Below are positions 1 through 8,513 of a stretch of 23,730 nucleotides of DNA, in pieces. The notes beneath the pieces were generated by a model that saw only the letters and a list, made by a program, of their open reading frames with translations, had not been told where the DNA came from and made no database searches. The first letter of the stretch is position 1, and every line of letters begins with the position of its first letter. Location: positions 286,779 to 310,508 of the forward strand of contig CAUYUJ010009558.1 of assembly GCA_963575745.1 (NCBI GenBank). Reading direction: 5' to 3'. A program made the position numbers and the translations under genes. Origin of the DNA: Prorocentrum cordatum (Eukaryota; Sar; Dinophyceae; Prorocentrales; Prorocentraceae).

Positions 1-479
1 GAGCCCTGGGCCCCGTCGGCCCTCGCGCCGCCAGGCGGCTTCGGCCGACAGGGGTCACAAACCCTTTGTGTCCTTTCGGGGAGGAGCGTGCCCCCCCCCC
101 GCGCCCCCTCCCAGAAAGCCTTCTATTCATTGTTTTCGGGGAGGTGCTTGCGCCTCCCCTCCCCCCCCCGCACCCGCCCACCCCAGCCCACCTCTCCTGC
201 CAGGGGCGGGACGACCCCCCTGCCAGTGGGCTGATGGTGGCTGGCAGCAGGGCGCGGGGGCCGCCCCTCCTGGCCAACGGCGGAGAGACGGACGGGGGCA
301 CAGAGGAGCCTTCATGTCGGGCGGCGCCTCGGATTATCGGGTTGGGGGGAGCCTGGAAGCCCTCTCCTCCTTCGTCATATTTTTTGTGTGTTGCGGAGAT
401 GTATAACTTGTTGTGTGTCCCGCAGTTCCTATGCATGTCTGCATGTCTGCGGGAGGCCATGGCCTCACCCACCTGATCT
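1..479. other. Non-repeat GC-rich stretch, no firm gene
   Basis: A C-rich segment (90-190) is followed by CACCTCTCCTGCCAG, a fair plus-strand acceptor at about 202, and an open frame to about 350 (G-L-M-V-A-G-S-R-A-R-G-P-P-L-L-A-N-G-G-E). This could be an exon but has no convincing donor. The window's first 50 bases are also open on the minus strand. The evidence is too weak for a CDS call. Confidence 0.2.
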
Positions 480-869
480 TCACAGGCCCGGACAGCTGTC
501 CGATGTGGTGGTTCGTACGTTCGAAGGACTGCTTTGAAGCTCCTTGGAGGTGTTCTTGGGGGCCCCGCTGGGGCCATTCTTGGGCCCCTTGGGAGGGAGG
601 GGGGTGGGCTTTGGGTGGAGGGGGGGGGCGTCTCTCGGAGCCGATGGAACCGTCGTGGGGCCGTCCTGCGACCAGCGCGGCGACAAGTGCAGGTTGTGCT
701 GTTGGCCCTGTCGCGGCTCCGAGCTCTCCTGGGACCCGCTCGGGGCCTCCTGGGAGCGCTTCATGAGCTCCTCATGGGGGGCCTCGGCGCCCAGCTTCGG
801 CCCGCGTGGGGCGCACTTGCCTATCCGCCCCTCCTCCAGCCAACTCCCCAGGACGTCGCTTTGGATCGG
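480..869 (-). CDS. Candidate terminal exon, charged then proline-rich
   Basis: The minus strand has a C-rich tract ending in ACCAG (AG at 871-870). It is followed in phase 0 by 129 codons and a TGA at 482-480. The first 80 residues are a normal-looking hydrophilic mix (P-I-Q-S-D-V-L-G-S-W-L-E-E near the start, E-A-P-H-E-E-L-M-K-R-S further on) with GC-ending codons. The last 50 are Pro/Lys/Gly/Ser-rich. The DNA under that tail (about 540-610) resembles the GGCCGTCTTGG-type repeat seen at 18.9-19.7 kb, so the tail may be repeat-derived and a donor could fall earlier. A plus-strand frame across the same DNA is Cys/Trp-rich and less protein-like. No domain is recognised. Confidence 0.35.
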   Translation of the reverse strand, partial: PIQSDVLGSWLEEGRIGKCAPRGPKLGAEAPHEELMKRSQEAPSGSQESSEPRQGQQHNLHLSPRWSQDGPTTVPSAPRDAPPLHPKPTPLPPKGPKNGPSGAPKNTSKELQSSPSNVRTTTSDSCPGL

Positions 870-882
870 CTGGTGGGGGGGC

Positions 883-1260
883 GGTCGAGGCGCCACAAAC
901 TGAGTATGCTGTCAGGGACGGGGGGGGGGGAAGAACGAGGAGGAACAGGAGGGGGTGAGGAGGAGCAGAAGTAGAGCGACCCCTGTACCCCGCCGCCCGA
1001 ATCCCCGTGACACGGCTTACTAGAAGCCAAGCCTGCCAAGCGCGGCGCCTTCGTGGGAAACCGAGAGGCTGCACTGGGACCTCGCTGGACAACTGCGAAA
1101 TCGTTACTACATCCTCCTCCTCCTCCTCCTCCTCCTCCTTCTCCTTCTCCTTTCCTCATCCTCGTCCTCGTCCCCCCGCCCACAGTCGCCATCCTCCTCC
1201 TCCTCCTCCTCCTCCTCCTCCTCCTCCTCCTCCTCCTCCTTCTCCTCCGCCTCCTTCTCC

Positions 1261-1262
<2 letters not shown>
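883..1262. repeat. Short unique stretch, then (TCC)n tracts
   Basis: 883-1110 shows no gene. 1112-1155 and 1193-1262 are (TCC)n microsatellites with TTC variants, joined by about 35 bases of C/T-rich sequence. Confidence 0.9.
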
Positions 1263-1317
<55 letters not shown>

Positions 1318-1762
1318 CCACCACCATCAACATCATCAGCAGCATCAGCAACATCATCGTTATCATCATCATCATCCTCATCATCATCAGCATCAGCATC
1401 ATCTCCATCGTCATCATCATCATCATCATCATCATCCTCATCATCATCATTTGCATTAGCAGCATCAACATCATCATGATCATGAGCATGGTCATGCTCA
1501 TGGTCATGCTGATGAGCATCAGCATCGAGAGCATCGCCAGCATCATCATATAATTGATCAGCATCATCATCTTCGGCATCATCATCAGTAGCATCATTAT
1601 CATCAGCATCATAATCAGAATCACCATCAGCATCAGCATCAGCATCAGCTTCAGCATTAGCATCATCATCCTGATCATCATCAGCATCAGCATCATCATC
1701 ACAATCAGCATCATCAACATCATCATCAGCAGCATCTGCATTAGCATCATCAGCATCATGAG

Positions 1763-1805
<43 letters not shown>

Positions 1806-2395
1806 GTCATGATCATCATCATCAGCATCAGCATCATCATCATCATCTGCATCAACAGCATCACCAACAGCAGCATCAGCATCAGCATCAGCAGCATCAG
1901 CATCATCATCAGCATCATCACCATCATCATCATCATCATCACCATTTGCATTAACAGCATCAACATCATCATGATCATGAGCATGGTCATGCTCATGGTC
2001 ATGCTGATGAGCATCAGCATCGAGAGCATCGCCAGCATCATCATATAATTGATCAGCATCATCATCTTCGGCATCATCATCAGTAGCATCATTATCATCA
2101 GCATCATAATCATAATCACCATCAACATCAGCATCAGCATCAGCTTCAGCATTAGCATCATCATCCTGATCATCGTCAGCATCAGCATCATCATCACAAT
2201 CAGCATCAACAACATCATCATCAGCAGCATCTGCATTAGCATCATCATCATGATCATCATCATCATCATCGTCATCATCATCATGATCATCATCATCAGC
2301 ATCATCATCATCTGCATCATCAGCATCATCAACAGCAGCATCAGCATCAGCATCAGCATCAGCATAATCAGCATCATCATCATCATCATCAGAAT
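1263..2395 (+). repeat. Degenerate CAT/CAG-type triplet array with a 495-bp duplication
   Basis: The array starts as pure ATC/CAT triplets (1263-1317) and becomes a mosaic of CAT, CAG, CAA and CGT units. A distinctive stretch with GAGCATGGTCATGCTCATGG and a following TATAATTGATCAGC recurs exactly 495 bp later (for example 1554 and 2049). The array is thus two copies of a 495-bp segment. Because 495 is divisible by three the duplication keeps phase, which explains long apparent ORFs on both strands (Ile/Ser-rich plus, Asp/Ala-rich minus). Confidence 0.95.
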
Positions 2396-2487
2396 CCGCC
2401 TCCTCTTCCTCCTTCTCGTTCCCTCCCCTTTCCCCATCTCCGTCACCAATCTCCCTCCTCTTCCTGATCGTCACATGGGGAAGCAAT

Positions 2488-2800
2488 GGAGAAGGAGGAG
2501 GAGGAGGAAGGAGGAGGAGGAGGAGGAGGAGGAGGAGGAGGAGGAGAAGGGATGCAGGGACCAAGAGAGAAAAGCGGAGGGAGGAGGGAGACGAGGAGGG
2601 AGGAGGATCAGGGAGACGAGGAGAAAACATGAGGGAGGAGGAGCAGGAGGAGCAAGAGGAGGAGGAGGAGGAGCAGGAGGAGCAGGAGGCGGAGCAGGAG
2701 GAGGGAGGAAGAGGTGGAAGAGTTGGAAGAGAGAGAAAGAGAGAGGAGAGTGTGGAAGGATGGAGGGAAGAAAGAGGGAGCAGAAAGAGAGTAGGGACGA
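2488..2800 (+). repeat. Purine-rich GGA/GAG tract
   Basis: 2488-2550 is nearly pure (GGA)n. 2570-2800 is a degenerate purine tract with AGG, AGC and GAGAGA variants. There are no coding signs beyond low-complexity Glu/Arg/Gly translations. Confidence 0.9.
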
Positions 2801-2822
2801 GGGATGGGGACGGGAAACCATT

Positions 2823-2961
2823 CATAAACATCAGCATGCTCCGAAACCCGCGCGTGGCGCGCGGAGCGCGCCCATGGGGAGGCGCCGGAGGCGCCGCCCA
2901 TGGCGCCAGGGGAGCCTCAGCGCAGACCCGAGGTCTCCGCGGGGAGATCCGAAAGTTTATG
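2823..2961. mobile_element. GC-rich hairpin element with CATAAAC/GTTTATG ends (copy 1)
   Basis: It opens with CATAAAC (2825) and closes with GTTTATG (about 2955-2961). It is very GC-rich between, with GGCGCCGGAGGCGCC palindromes in the centre. Its right arm read in reverse resembles the arms of the elements at 8961 and 12322. It is a non-autonomous foldback (MITE-like) element with no coding capacity. Confidence 0.6.
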
Positions 2962-2987
2962 TAGGGGGCCACGTGCGAGCCCATGAG

Positions 2988-3118
2988 ATCCTCCTCCTCC
3001 TCCTCCTCCTCCTCCTCCTCCTCTCCTCCTCCCTCCCCCCCCCCCCCCCTCCCACCCCCCCCCTCCTCCTCCTCCTTCCTCCTTCCTCCTCCTCCTCCTC
3101 CTCCTCCTCCTCCTCCTC
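2988..3118 (+). repeat. (TCC)n and C-rich tract
   Basis: Two CTC/TCC microsatellites separated by a C-rich run (about 3030-3062). Confidence 0.9.
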
Positions 3119-3209
3119 CGAAAGTTTATATAGATACCCTCCCCCTCAGAAATCGTGGGGGGTATGGGGTAGGGTTCGCACGCGGCCCCATATTATACTC
3201 ATGCACGTG

Positions 3210-3291
3210 TTTCTTCTTCCAGAGAGAGAAAAGGAGGGGTGGCCTGGGCGGGGGGGCGTTGCGTGATTTGGCGGGGGGGCAGGGAAGGGAT
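3210..3291 (+). repeat. Left direct repeat flanking the TIR element
   Basis: The G-rich segment with GTTTCTTCTTC, GAGAAAAGGAGGGG, CTGGGCGGGGGGGC and CAGGGAAGGGA recurs with small changes at 3466-3547, on the other side of the TIR element at 3291-3462. Confidence 0.75.
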
Positions 3292-3462
3292 CGGGGATGG
3301 ACAGACCTCCCTTTAGTAAAACGTGGTTTAGTGAAAACGACCTGAGGCCCAAACCTGGCGGGCGCAGGCCTGGAAAATAACGGCCACGGCGCCCTCTCGA
3401 GAACCGAAAACGGACAATTCACTAATCGACGTGTCACTGTTGGGGGTTCTGTCCACCCCCGA
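3291..3462. mobile_element. TIR element, family 1, copy 1
   Basis: The ends read TCGGGGATGGACAGA and, reversed, TCGGGGGTGGACAGA. Similarity between arms continues inward for about 40 bp (TTTAGTAAAACGTGGTTTAG against TCGATTAGTGAATTG in reverse). The interior (GAGGCCCAAACCTGGCGGGC, CGAGAACCGAAAACGGACAA) matches 20442-20615 closely. It has no ORF and is a typical MITE-sized element. Confidence 0.8.
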
Positions 3463-3465
3463 GAG

Positions 3466-3547
3466 TTTCTTCTTCGAGAGAAAAGGAGGGGCGGACTGGG
3501 CGGGGGGGCACTACGTGATTGGGCGGGGGGGGGGGGGCAGGGAAGGG
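3466..3547 (+). repeat. Right direct repeat flanking the TIR element
   Basis: Diverged copy of 3210-3291. The G run is longer here (about 14 G). Confidence 0.75.
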
Positions 3548-3648
3548 AGAGGAAGGGGGGGGCACAACGCGCGCTGCGCCCAGGAGGGTGAGCAAAAAAC
3601 GGCGGCTCAAACCGGCGTGGAGTATACATTCGAGTCCATCCGTGAATA

Positions 3649-3852
3649 GAGGCCTCCTACATGGGGTGGGAGCAGACGGGGTCGTAGGGTCGTACCGCAT
3701 CGGCGATGCATCGGCGATGCAGTGGCGATGCACCGGCGACGCTAGCGATGCACGCAGCGACGTCGGCGTGAAGCAAGTCGGGATCTGCATCGAGCCGCAT
3801 CGTCGATACATCGACGATGCGGCGCGACCCTCCGAGCCAATCCCCTCGGGAG
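3649..3852. mobile_element. GATGC-rich foldback element, copy 1
   Basis: It contains inverted arms (about 3686-3722 and 3796-3832) of the form GGGTCG..CCGCATCG.CGATG. A TGGGGTGGGAGCAGACGGGG start and a GCGGCGCGACCCTCCGAGCC end are shared, diverged, with 14572-14765. Several GGCGATGC units lie in tandem. It is a non-coding foldback element. Confidence 0.65.
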
Positions 3853-4230
3853 GAGGGGGAGGAGGAGGAGGAGGAGGGGAGGAGGAGAGGGGAGGAGGAG
3901 GAGGCGGAGGAGGAGGAGGAGGAGGAGGAGGAGGGGAGGAGGAGGAGGAGGAGGAGGAGGAGGAGGAGGAGGAGGAGGGGGGAGGAGGAGGGGAGGAGAG
4001 GAGGGAGGGGAGGAGGAGAAGGAGGAGAAAAGGGGGAGGATGGAGGAGGAGGAGGGAGGAGAGGGGAGGAGAGGGGAGGAGGAGGGAGGGAGGGGGCAGG
4101 AGGAGGAGGTGGAGGAGAGGCGGAGGGGGAGGAGGAGGAGGGGAGGAGGGAGGGTAGGAGGAGGGGGGGAGGGGGGAGGGGAGGAGGGGGAGGAGGGGGA
4201 GAAGGAGGGGGAGAAGGAGGGGGAGGAAGA
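3853..4230 (+). repeat. Long polypurine (GGA/GGGA) tract
   Basis: Nearly 380 bases of almost uninterrupted A/G: pure GGA in the first third, then G-rich variants. There is no gene in it, and all open frames are Glu/Gly/Arg or Pro/Ser/Leu low complexity. Confidence 0.95.
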
Positions 4231-4271
4231 GGCCTATAAAGACTCCTCGAGCCCTTCCGTGAAAGGGAGGG

Positions 4272-4397
4272 AGGCTCCTGCTCCCAGCGCAGCTCGGCCT
4301 CCAGCCCGGCCACCCTGGCCGCCTCGGACGCCGCCTGCTGCTGCAGCGCGCCCGTCTCGCCCGCCAGCTCGGCGACGCGGGCGCGCAGCTCCGCCGC
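4272..4397 (-). CDS. Candidate exon encoding a short coiled coil
   Basis: The minus strand has an excellent acceptor, a run of C and T ending in GAAG (AG at 4399-4398). A phase-0 segment of about 42 codons follows, with the heptad-like order A-E-L-R-A-R-V-A-E-L-A, then T-G-A-L-Q-Q-Q-A, then A-R-V-A-G-L-E-A-E-L. Leu/Val fall at a/d positions with Arg, Glu and Gln around them. This is what coiled-coil protein exons look like and is unlike the surrounding GGA repeat. An in-frame ATG at 4433 lies within the putative polypyrimidine tract, so I do not use it as the start. The 3' end is not fixed: no clear GT donor was seen after the W-E-Q-E, and the frame then enters repeat-derived Pro/Ser/Leu translation. 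It could belong to the SH3 gene (coiled coils accompany SH3 domains in adaptors), but that is inference. Confidence 0.4.
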
Positions 4398-4433
4398 CTT
4401 CGGGGGGAGGGGGGGAAGTTTTGTGGATGCCAT

Positions 4434-4627
4434 GACGATGGATACCCTAACAACCTGATCGCTGAGTCAAGCATGTGTTTAAGCTGCAGGAAACATGTTC
4501 TAAACATGTTGAGCACATGTTTTTTCATGCGTGAGTCATGTTCCATTGCTTAGACATCTGGAACGTATTTGGCAGCATGCTTCCTCTCCAGTGATCGTCG
4601 TCCAGAGGGGAAGTTCCAGCGCGGTAC
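4434..4627. other. Unique AT-richer stretch with ACATGTT cluster
   Basis: No gene is seen. 4474-4527 holds four ACATGT/CATGTT palindromic words, two of them GAAACATGTT-like and one ACATGTTTTTTC, able to pair as a small hairpin. Confidence 0.6.
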
Positions 4628-4912
4628 GGTGCACAGTTTTCCGGCCCTGAATGCCGACAATCTTCGGCGGCGAGCGGGTGGGAGTGAACTGAGAAGAAGA
4701 AGGCCTTCTCAGAAGGCGGCGGGACTAGTCAGGAGCAATCGCGCCTTCTGAAAGGTTTTGTTTTCTGTCTTCGGGGAAGGAACAGAAAACTTCTAAGAAG
4801 TCCTGGGGACTTCCGAACCTTCTGAGAAGGCCCGCCCCATCTCACTTCCCTCCCTCGCTCGCCGCCGAACATAGTTTCCAGCCCTGAAGGCCGACAAACT
4901 GTGCACCTTGCC
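4628..4912. mobile_element. 285-bp foldback element
   Basis: The left arm starts GGTGCACAGTTTTCCGGCC. The right arm reversed starts GGTGCACAGTTTGTCGGCC. Both arms then carry CGGCGGCGAGCG and GGCCTTCTCAGAAGG. The arms meet near 4770 at GTTTTCTGT ... ACAGAAAAC, so the whole element is one imperfect palindrome with no room for a gene. It is a foldback or MITE by structure. Only this copy is seen in the window. Confidence 0.7.
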
Positions 4913-5257
4913 ACTCCTGCATCCCAGGGTATGGGTCGACGATTGACGACGCCTCGGGAGACGCCAAAGCGGCACGGTGCACACGGGTCGTCCGCGGGGA
5001 ATCCGGCCCAAGAGGCCCCCACGACGGCCCCATAGACCTCCATGACGACCACTACTTGATGAAAGAACACCACGCAATCAAATTTATAGGGAGGGAGAAT
5101 GGGCAAGGGCAAAGCGACGAACGCGCTACATGCGTGGGCGCGCGCTGTCGGAACCCGAGGGAGGGGGGCTCCCGTTCGAGTGGGGCCCCCCATCCGACAA
5201 CACACACACACACACCAACACCACCACCCAGAACTCCACCCGAAGAAGTCTGCTTGC
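4913..5257. other. No gene seen; short (CA)n
   Basis: 4970-4984 repeats the GCGGYACGGTGCACA word found at the left end of the foldback element (about 4620-4634). 5200-5226 is CA-rich. Open frames on both strands lack convincing signals. Confidence 0.4.
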
Positions 5258-5529
5258 CAGCTCGCGAAAGTCTGAGGCGCGGAAGGGTGGACAGCGTGCG
5301 CGGGGAGGAGGCGGGGCCGGGGGAAGCAGGCCCCTCGCGCCGCGCAAACGATCGCGGCGAGAAGCTCTTGGCCGTTTTCGGCCCCTGGGGGCCCTGGCTG
5401 GGCCCCAGGACCGTCGAAAAACGACCTGGGGTGAAAGGCTGGTCCTGGGGAGTCCTCAGGGATCCACGTTGTGAACCAAATGCAGCGTCGGGGGGGCCTG
5501 GGGAGGCGGAGGAGAACGGGGGAGAATGA
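5258..5529 (+). CDS. Candidate terminal exon, charged
   Basis: A CTTGCCAG acceptor at about 5257 opens a plus-strand frame of 90 codons to a TGA at 5527. The residues are strongly hydrophilic (R-E-S-L-R-R-G-R-V-D-S-V-R-G-E-E early, E-K-L-L-A-V-F-G-P-W-G-P-W in the middle, G-E-A-E-E-N-G-G-E at the end), with mostly GC-ending codons. The middle resembles a short G/C motif also seen near 14100, so a repeat origin is possible. The minus strand is also open here in two frames, though with more Pro/Ser low complexity. No domain is recognised and the upstream exon is not identified. Confidence 0.25.
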
Positions 5530-5677
5530 TGTGGATAAGGATGCGGATGCGGAGGAGGATAGGGAGCGAGCTGGCCGCCTAGGATAAAGGCTCGAGGTCC
5601 ACCACCTACCTGTACAATCGGACCAGACGTGCGGCTCCACGCGCAAGATTGGAGCAACTGTACATGCACAACGCACG

Positions 5678-5827
5678 ATGAACACGCCTGCCGAACTATA
5701 CATCACATGCGCGAAGAAAATCGGCCATGAGCGCCAGGAGGGGGAACAGCGAACGTGGGCAAGGGCGAACAAGGGGAAGCGAAAACAGACTTACTCACGT
5801 GATCGGCTCGAGCGGGCCAGGACCTGA
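5678..5827 (+). CDS. Candidate small ORF or exon, Lys/Arg-rich, 49 codons
   Basis: ATG at 5678 to TGA at 5825-5827 encodes 49 residues with a natural-looking composition: A-E-L-Y-I-T-C-A-K-K-I-G early, then a Lys/Arg-rich tail ending R-D-R-L-E-R-A-R-T. The same frame is open upstream to about 5587. Directly after the TGA the same frame reopens and stays protein-like for about 55 codons (to about 6000), where it runs into the GGA repeat. That suggests a broken exon, a missed intron or chance. The opposite strand carries a good donor overlapping this ORF. No family is recognised. Confidence 0.25.
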   Translation: MNTPAELYITCAKKIGHERQEGEQRTWARANKGKRKQTYSRDRLERART

Positions 5828-5888
5828 GATTTGAGATTGAGCAATGACCTGCGCTCGCTGCGCGCCGCCTCGGCGTTCGCAGAGCACC
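5799..5888 (-). CDS. Candidate 90-nt internal exon with strong splice sites
   Basis: The minus strand shows an acceptor ending in CTTCGCAG (AG at 5890-5889), a 90-nt segment, then GTGAGTAAGT, an almost ideal donor (G at 5798). The only frame considered enters with two bases and leaves with one, so the exon is phase-symmetric (1-1). It encodes 29 residues rich in Ala, Arg, Ser and Leu (A-N-A-E-A-A-R-S-E-R-R-S-L-L-N-L-K-S-Q-V). The plus strand of the same DNA is also open in a protein-like frame (see the entry at 5678), so the strand is undecided. If real on this strand it would sit between the 10.2-kb and 4.4-kb candidates. Confidence 0.3.
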
Positions 5889-5999
5889 CTGCGAAGGCCC
5901 AGAGCGCAGAGGTGCAACAGTGCACTTCACTCAGCCGACGCTCCCGCGCATGGGCGGGACAGCCGCAGAAAGATCAGCTTGCGCCTAGATGGCTGCAAA

Positions 6000-6130
6000 G
6001 GAGGAGGAGGAGGAGGAGGAGGAGAAAAAGGAGGAGGGGGAGGAGGAGCGGGAGGAGGAGCAGAAAAAGGAGGGGGAGGAGGAGCAGGAGGAGGAGCAGG
6101 ATGAGGAGCAGGATGAGGAGCAGCAGGAAG
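6000..6130 (+). repeat. (GGA)n purine tract
   Basis: GGA triplets with GAA, GCA and GAT variants. Codon-like regularity is due to the repeat. Confidence 0.9.
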
Positions 6131-6559
6131 GACGAGAGAGGGACAGGGACGGAGGCCACTCGAGGCCGAGTGAGCGGTCCCTCTCCGTCGAAGTCACCGC
6201 GGTCTCCCCTGGAACCCGCCTGCCCCCAACGGTTGCCCGACCCATAACTTGGTGGGTACCTGGGCGACCGGCGAGGGCAGTCGGAGAACGAGGAGGCAGG
6301 AAGAAAACGGAGAAAGAAAGCGGGTGCCTCGAGGGAGGGAGGAGGGAATACGGAGAAGCCCATTGACTGGGACTCATCCCCTGACTCCGGATCCGCCGTA
6401 CCTCTTGCGCAGTTTCTGAAGCACAGGGCGGAGATCCCGCCCTGTACTGTGCAAAACTCCTCTGGTGCCGACGTTTCTGCCCTGCTTCGCCGCCGCCGCT
6501 TCCGACAGATTCCTGCGAGACTGTCCGCCCTCCTTTTTCTGAGGCGGACCCGCACCCCC
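6131..6559. other. Unique sequence, no gene assigned
   Basis: GC-rich and non-repetitive. Open frames exist on both strands but none shows a domain or clear exon boundaries. Confidence 0.3.
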
Positions 6560-7210
6560 GCGGACTCAAAGCACGGGCGTGGCCCCTGCACCGCCCGGCG
6601 GGCCCCGAAGTGCCGCCGCGGCCGCAGGCCATCCCGGGCCCGCACACGCCGTGCCCTCGGCCGCCCCGCGGGCCCCAGCGCCGCCGCGGGGAGGGCCGCC
6701 GCGCTGCCGTGGCGGGCGGCGCGGCAGCGCAGGCAGCTCCGCGGGCTCCCTCTGGCGGCGCTCTCCGCGGCGGGGGGGCCACGCTGCCGCTGCTCCATGC
6801 GGCGCCGCCCTCCCGCCCCTCTGCAGAGGCCGCGGCCGATGCTCGCGCTCGGACCGGACGCCTGGGCCTGCCCACGCAGAGGCCGCGGCCGACGCCCGGC
6901 CTCGCACCGAGGCGAGGGGCTCTCCGAGCTTGCCGCGGGCGCCGCCGCGGCACCGTGCAGCCCCGTGACGGCCGCGCCGAGAGGCCCGCCGGGACGACTG
7001 CCCCGCGGGCGCGCGGGGCTGGTGGGCCCGCAGGCGCCGCCGCGGCCTCGTGCCACCCCCGTGGCGGCCGCGCCGAGGGGCCCGCCCCCCGGGCGCCAGG
7101 GGCACCTCTCCCTGGGCGGCGGCGCGCGGGAGAGCGGCCCCCTCGGAGAGCGCGCCCGCGGGGGCGCGGAGAGGCGGGCGGCCTGCCGCAGCGGCCTGCC
7201 GCAGCGGTGA
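6560..7210. repeat. Extremely GC-rich island with ~95-bp tandem duplication
   Basis: About 650 bases almost without A/T runs, full of GCCGCCGCGG and GGCCGCGGCC words. GCCGCCGCGG at 6941 and 7036, and GTGACGGCCGCGCCGAG at 6965 against GTGGCGGCCGCGCCGAG at 7061, show a duplicated unit of about 95 bp. GCAGAGGCCGCGGCCGA also occurs twice (about 6822 and 6876). All six frames are open or nearly so, so no gene can be called. Confidence 0.7.
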
Positions 7211-7259
7211 TGTGTGCGGCGGGCCTGCGCGTCGGGCCGTTGCCGAAGGGGCCCCAGGA

Positions 7260-7365
7260 CGCACAAATAAATACACACAAAGAAAAGGATTCCCCATATT
7301 TTCCCATATTTTCTGGGTTTTTGTATTCCTCCCCACTTCCCATATTTCCCCATATTTTCTAGGGA
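7260..7365 (+). repeat. AT-rich patch with CCCATATTTTC repeats
   Basis: CCCATATTT occurs four times in two pairs (7291-7314 and 7338-7362) in an otherwise GC-rich region. Confidence 0.7.
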
Positions 7366-7631
7366 ATCGAGGGTTAATTGTGTCTGTGTGGTTTTCCCCT
7401 CCTGTGTTGCCGGCTGCACGCTTAAGGGCAGGCCTGCAGGCGAGAGGCCGTCTCCGGTGCTGGCGGCTTCTTCACGGGGGGCGCGCAAGCCGCTGCCACC
7501 GCTCCGCGTTCAGTGATCGGGGGGGGCCCCAGTGGGCCCGCACCAGAAGGTCACTCCGGCGAAAGGTCGCTCTCGCGTGTGGTCGACCGGTGCTCCTGGC
7601 GACCGTCCCTGGGTCGCCGCGGACCTGGCCA

Positions 7632-7790
7632 GGCAGGCCTGCAACTCCTGAATGAGGCACCCCACAAGAGGAATGTGTTGACAGACAGGGGAACCGTCGC
7701 CTTGGACCGTGCGATGCAAAACAACTCCCTGTCCGAATCCGTCTCCAGCCACGGAACGGCGAGCAAGCGGAAGGGAGGGATTTGGGAGGT
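7632..7790 (+). CDS. Candidate exon, Ser/Asn/Lys-containing
   Basis: After CTGGCCAG the plus-strand frame reads L-Q-L-L-N-E-A-P-H-K-R-N-V-L-T-D-R-G, then L-D-R-A-M-Q-N-N-S-L-S-E-S-V-S-S and a K-R-K-G-G-I-W-E end just before a GTCGTC (possible donor). This mix of Asn, Lys, Ser and Glu is unusual for chance translation of GC-rich DNA. The frame remains open to 8025 through increasingly purine-rich sequence. The minus strand has a competing frame (7752 to 7510) with a CATTCAG acceptor and worse codon endings. The function is unknown. Confidence 0.3.
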
Positions 7791-7929
7791 CGTCTCACGC
7801 TCTCGGGTCCCGCCGTGGCGTCACGCAGGGCGCAGTCCGCGGCCTGGAGGTGCTGCGAGAAAGCTGGACCCTGCCCCTAGCTGGAAGGCAGGTTTGGGCT
7901 GGGCGCGCGCAAGCGCCGCACGCGTGCCA

Positions 7930-8200
7930 CGCGTGCCGCGCAGGAGGAGGATAAGGGAGGAGGGAGTGCGAGGAAGGAGTAACAGGAGCACTGGGAACGA
8001 TGAGGACGAGAAGGAGGAAGGATGAAGGGAGGGGAGGGAGAGCGAAAAAGGGGGAAGAAAAGGAGGAAGGAGGCAGGAGCGACGCCGATGTAGGAAGAAA
8101 GGGGGGAGGAAGGAAGAGCAGGGCGGAGCAAACGCAAGAACGCGCAAGCATTGCAGGCAAGAAGCGGGAAGACAAGGAGGGAGGCGGAGGGACGATTTCA
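7930..8200 (+). repeat. Degenerate purine-rich stretch
   Basis: A/G-rich sequence with AGGAGG, GAAGGA and GGGAGG words but no clean period. No gene is seen. Confidence 0.6.
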
Positions 8201-8330
8201 GGACGATTAACTACCATTGATTCATACCTCGGGGATGATCAGTGGCCGAAATGAACGAGATTTAACGTCTGAGGAAGGGAGAGGTGGATGGCGTACAGTC
8301 GAAGCATGGCGACAAGAACGCGGGCCATGA

Positions 8331-8513
8331 CAACCTACCAGACCACGCCAACCTAGCACGAAGAAGACTCGAATTTCGAGTGTTGGGGGGAGGGGTACTG
8401 TTTTGGCACGTGCTTTTGTTTCGATGTTCCCGACCCCCGCCCCCCACTGGGAAATGAGGGCAAGTTGGGGCCTTCGGGTCTGGTTGTGGCGGGCTGGCTG
8501 GGGTGGTGCGAGG
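8331..8513. mobile_element. TIR element, family 2, copy 1
   Basis: The left end ACCTACCAGACCACGCCAAC and the right end CTGGCTGGGGTGGTGCGAGG are inverted relatives. The interior has CTCGAATTTCGAG, a G run, GCTTTTGTTTCGATGTTCCC, a C run and GGCCTTCGGGT, in the same order as the copy at 14848-15007. It is non-coding. Confidence 0.65.

Noticed and set aside
821-2449. 542-codon minus-strand ORF rich in Met, Leu and Ile
   Set aside because: Another phase of the same triplet array; low complexity with no domain.
1107-2984. 625-codon minus-strand ORF rich in Asp, Ala and Glu
   Set aside because: It is the triplet array and GGA tract read in one phase. The array has no sequence that is not repeat and the 495-bp duplication preserves phase by chance of length.
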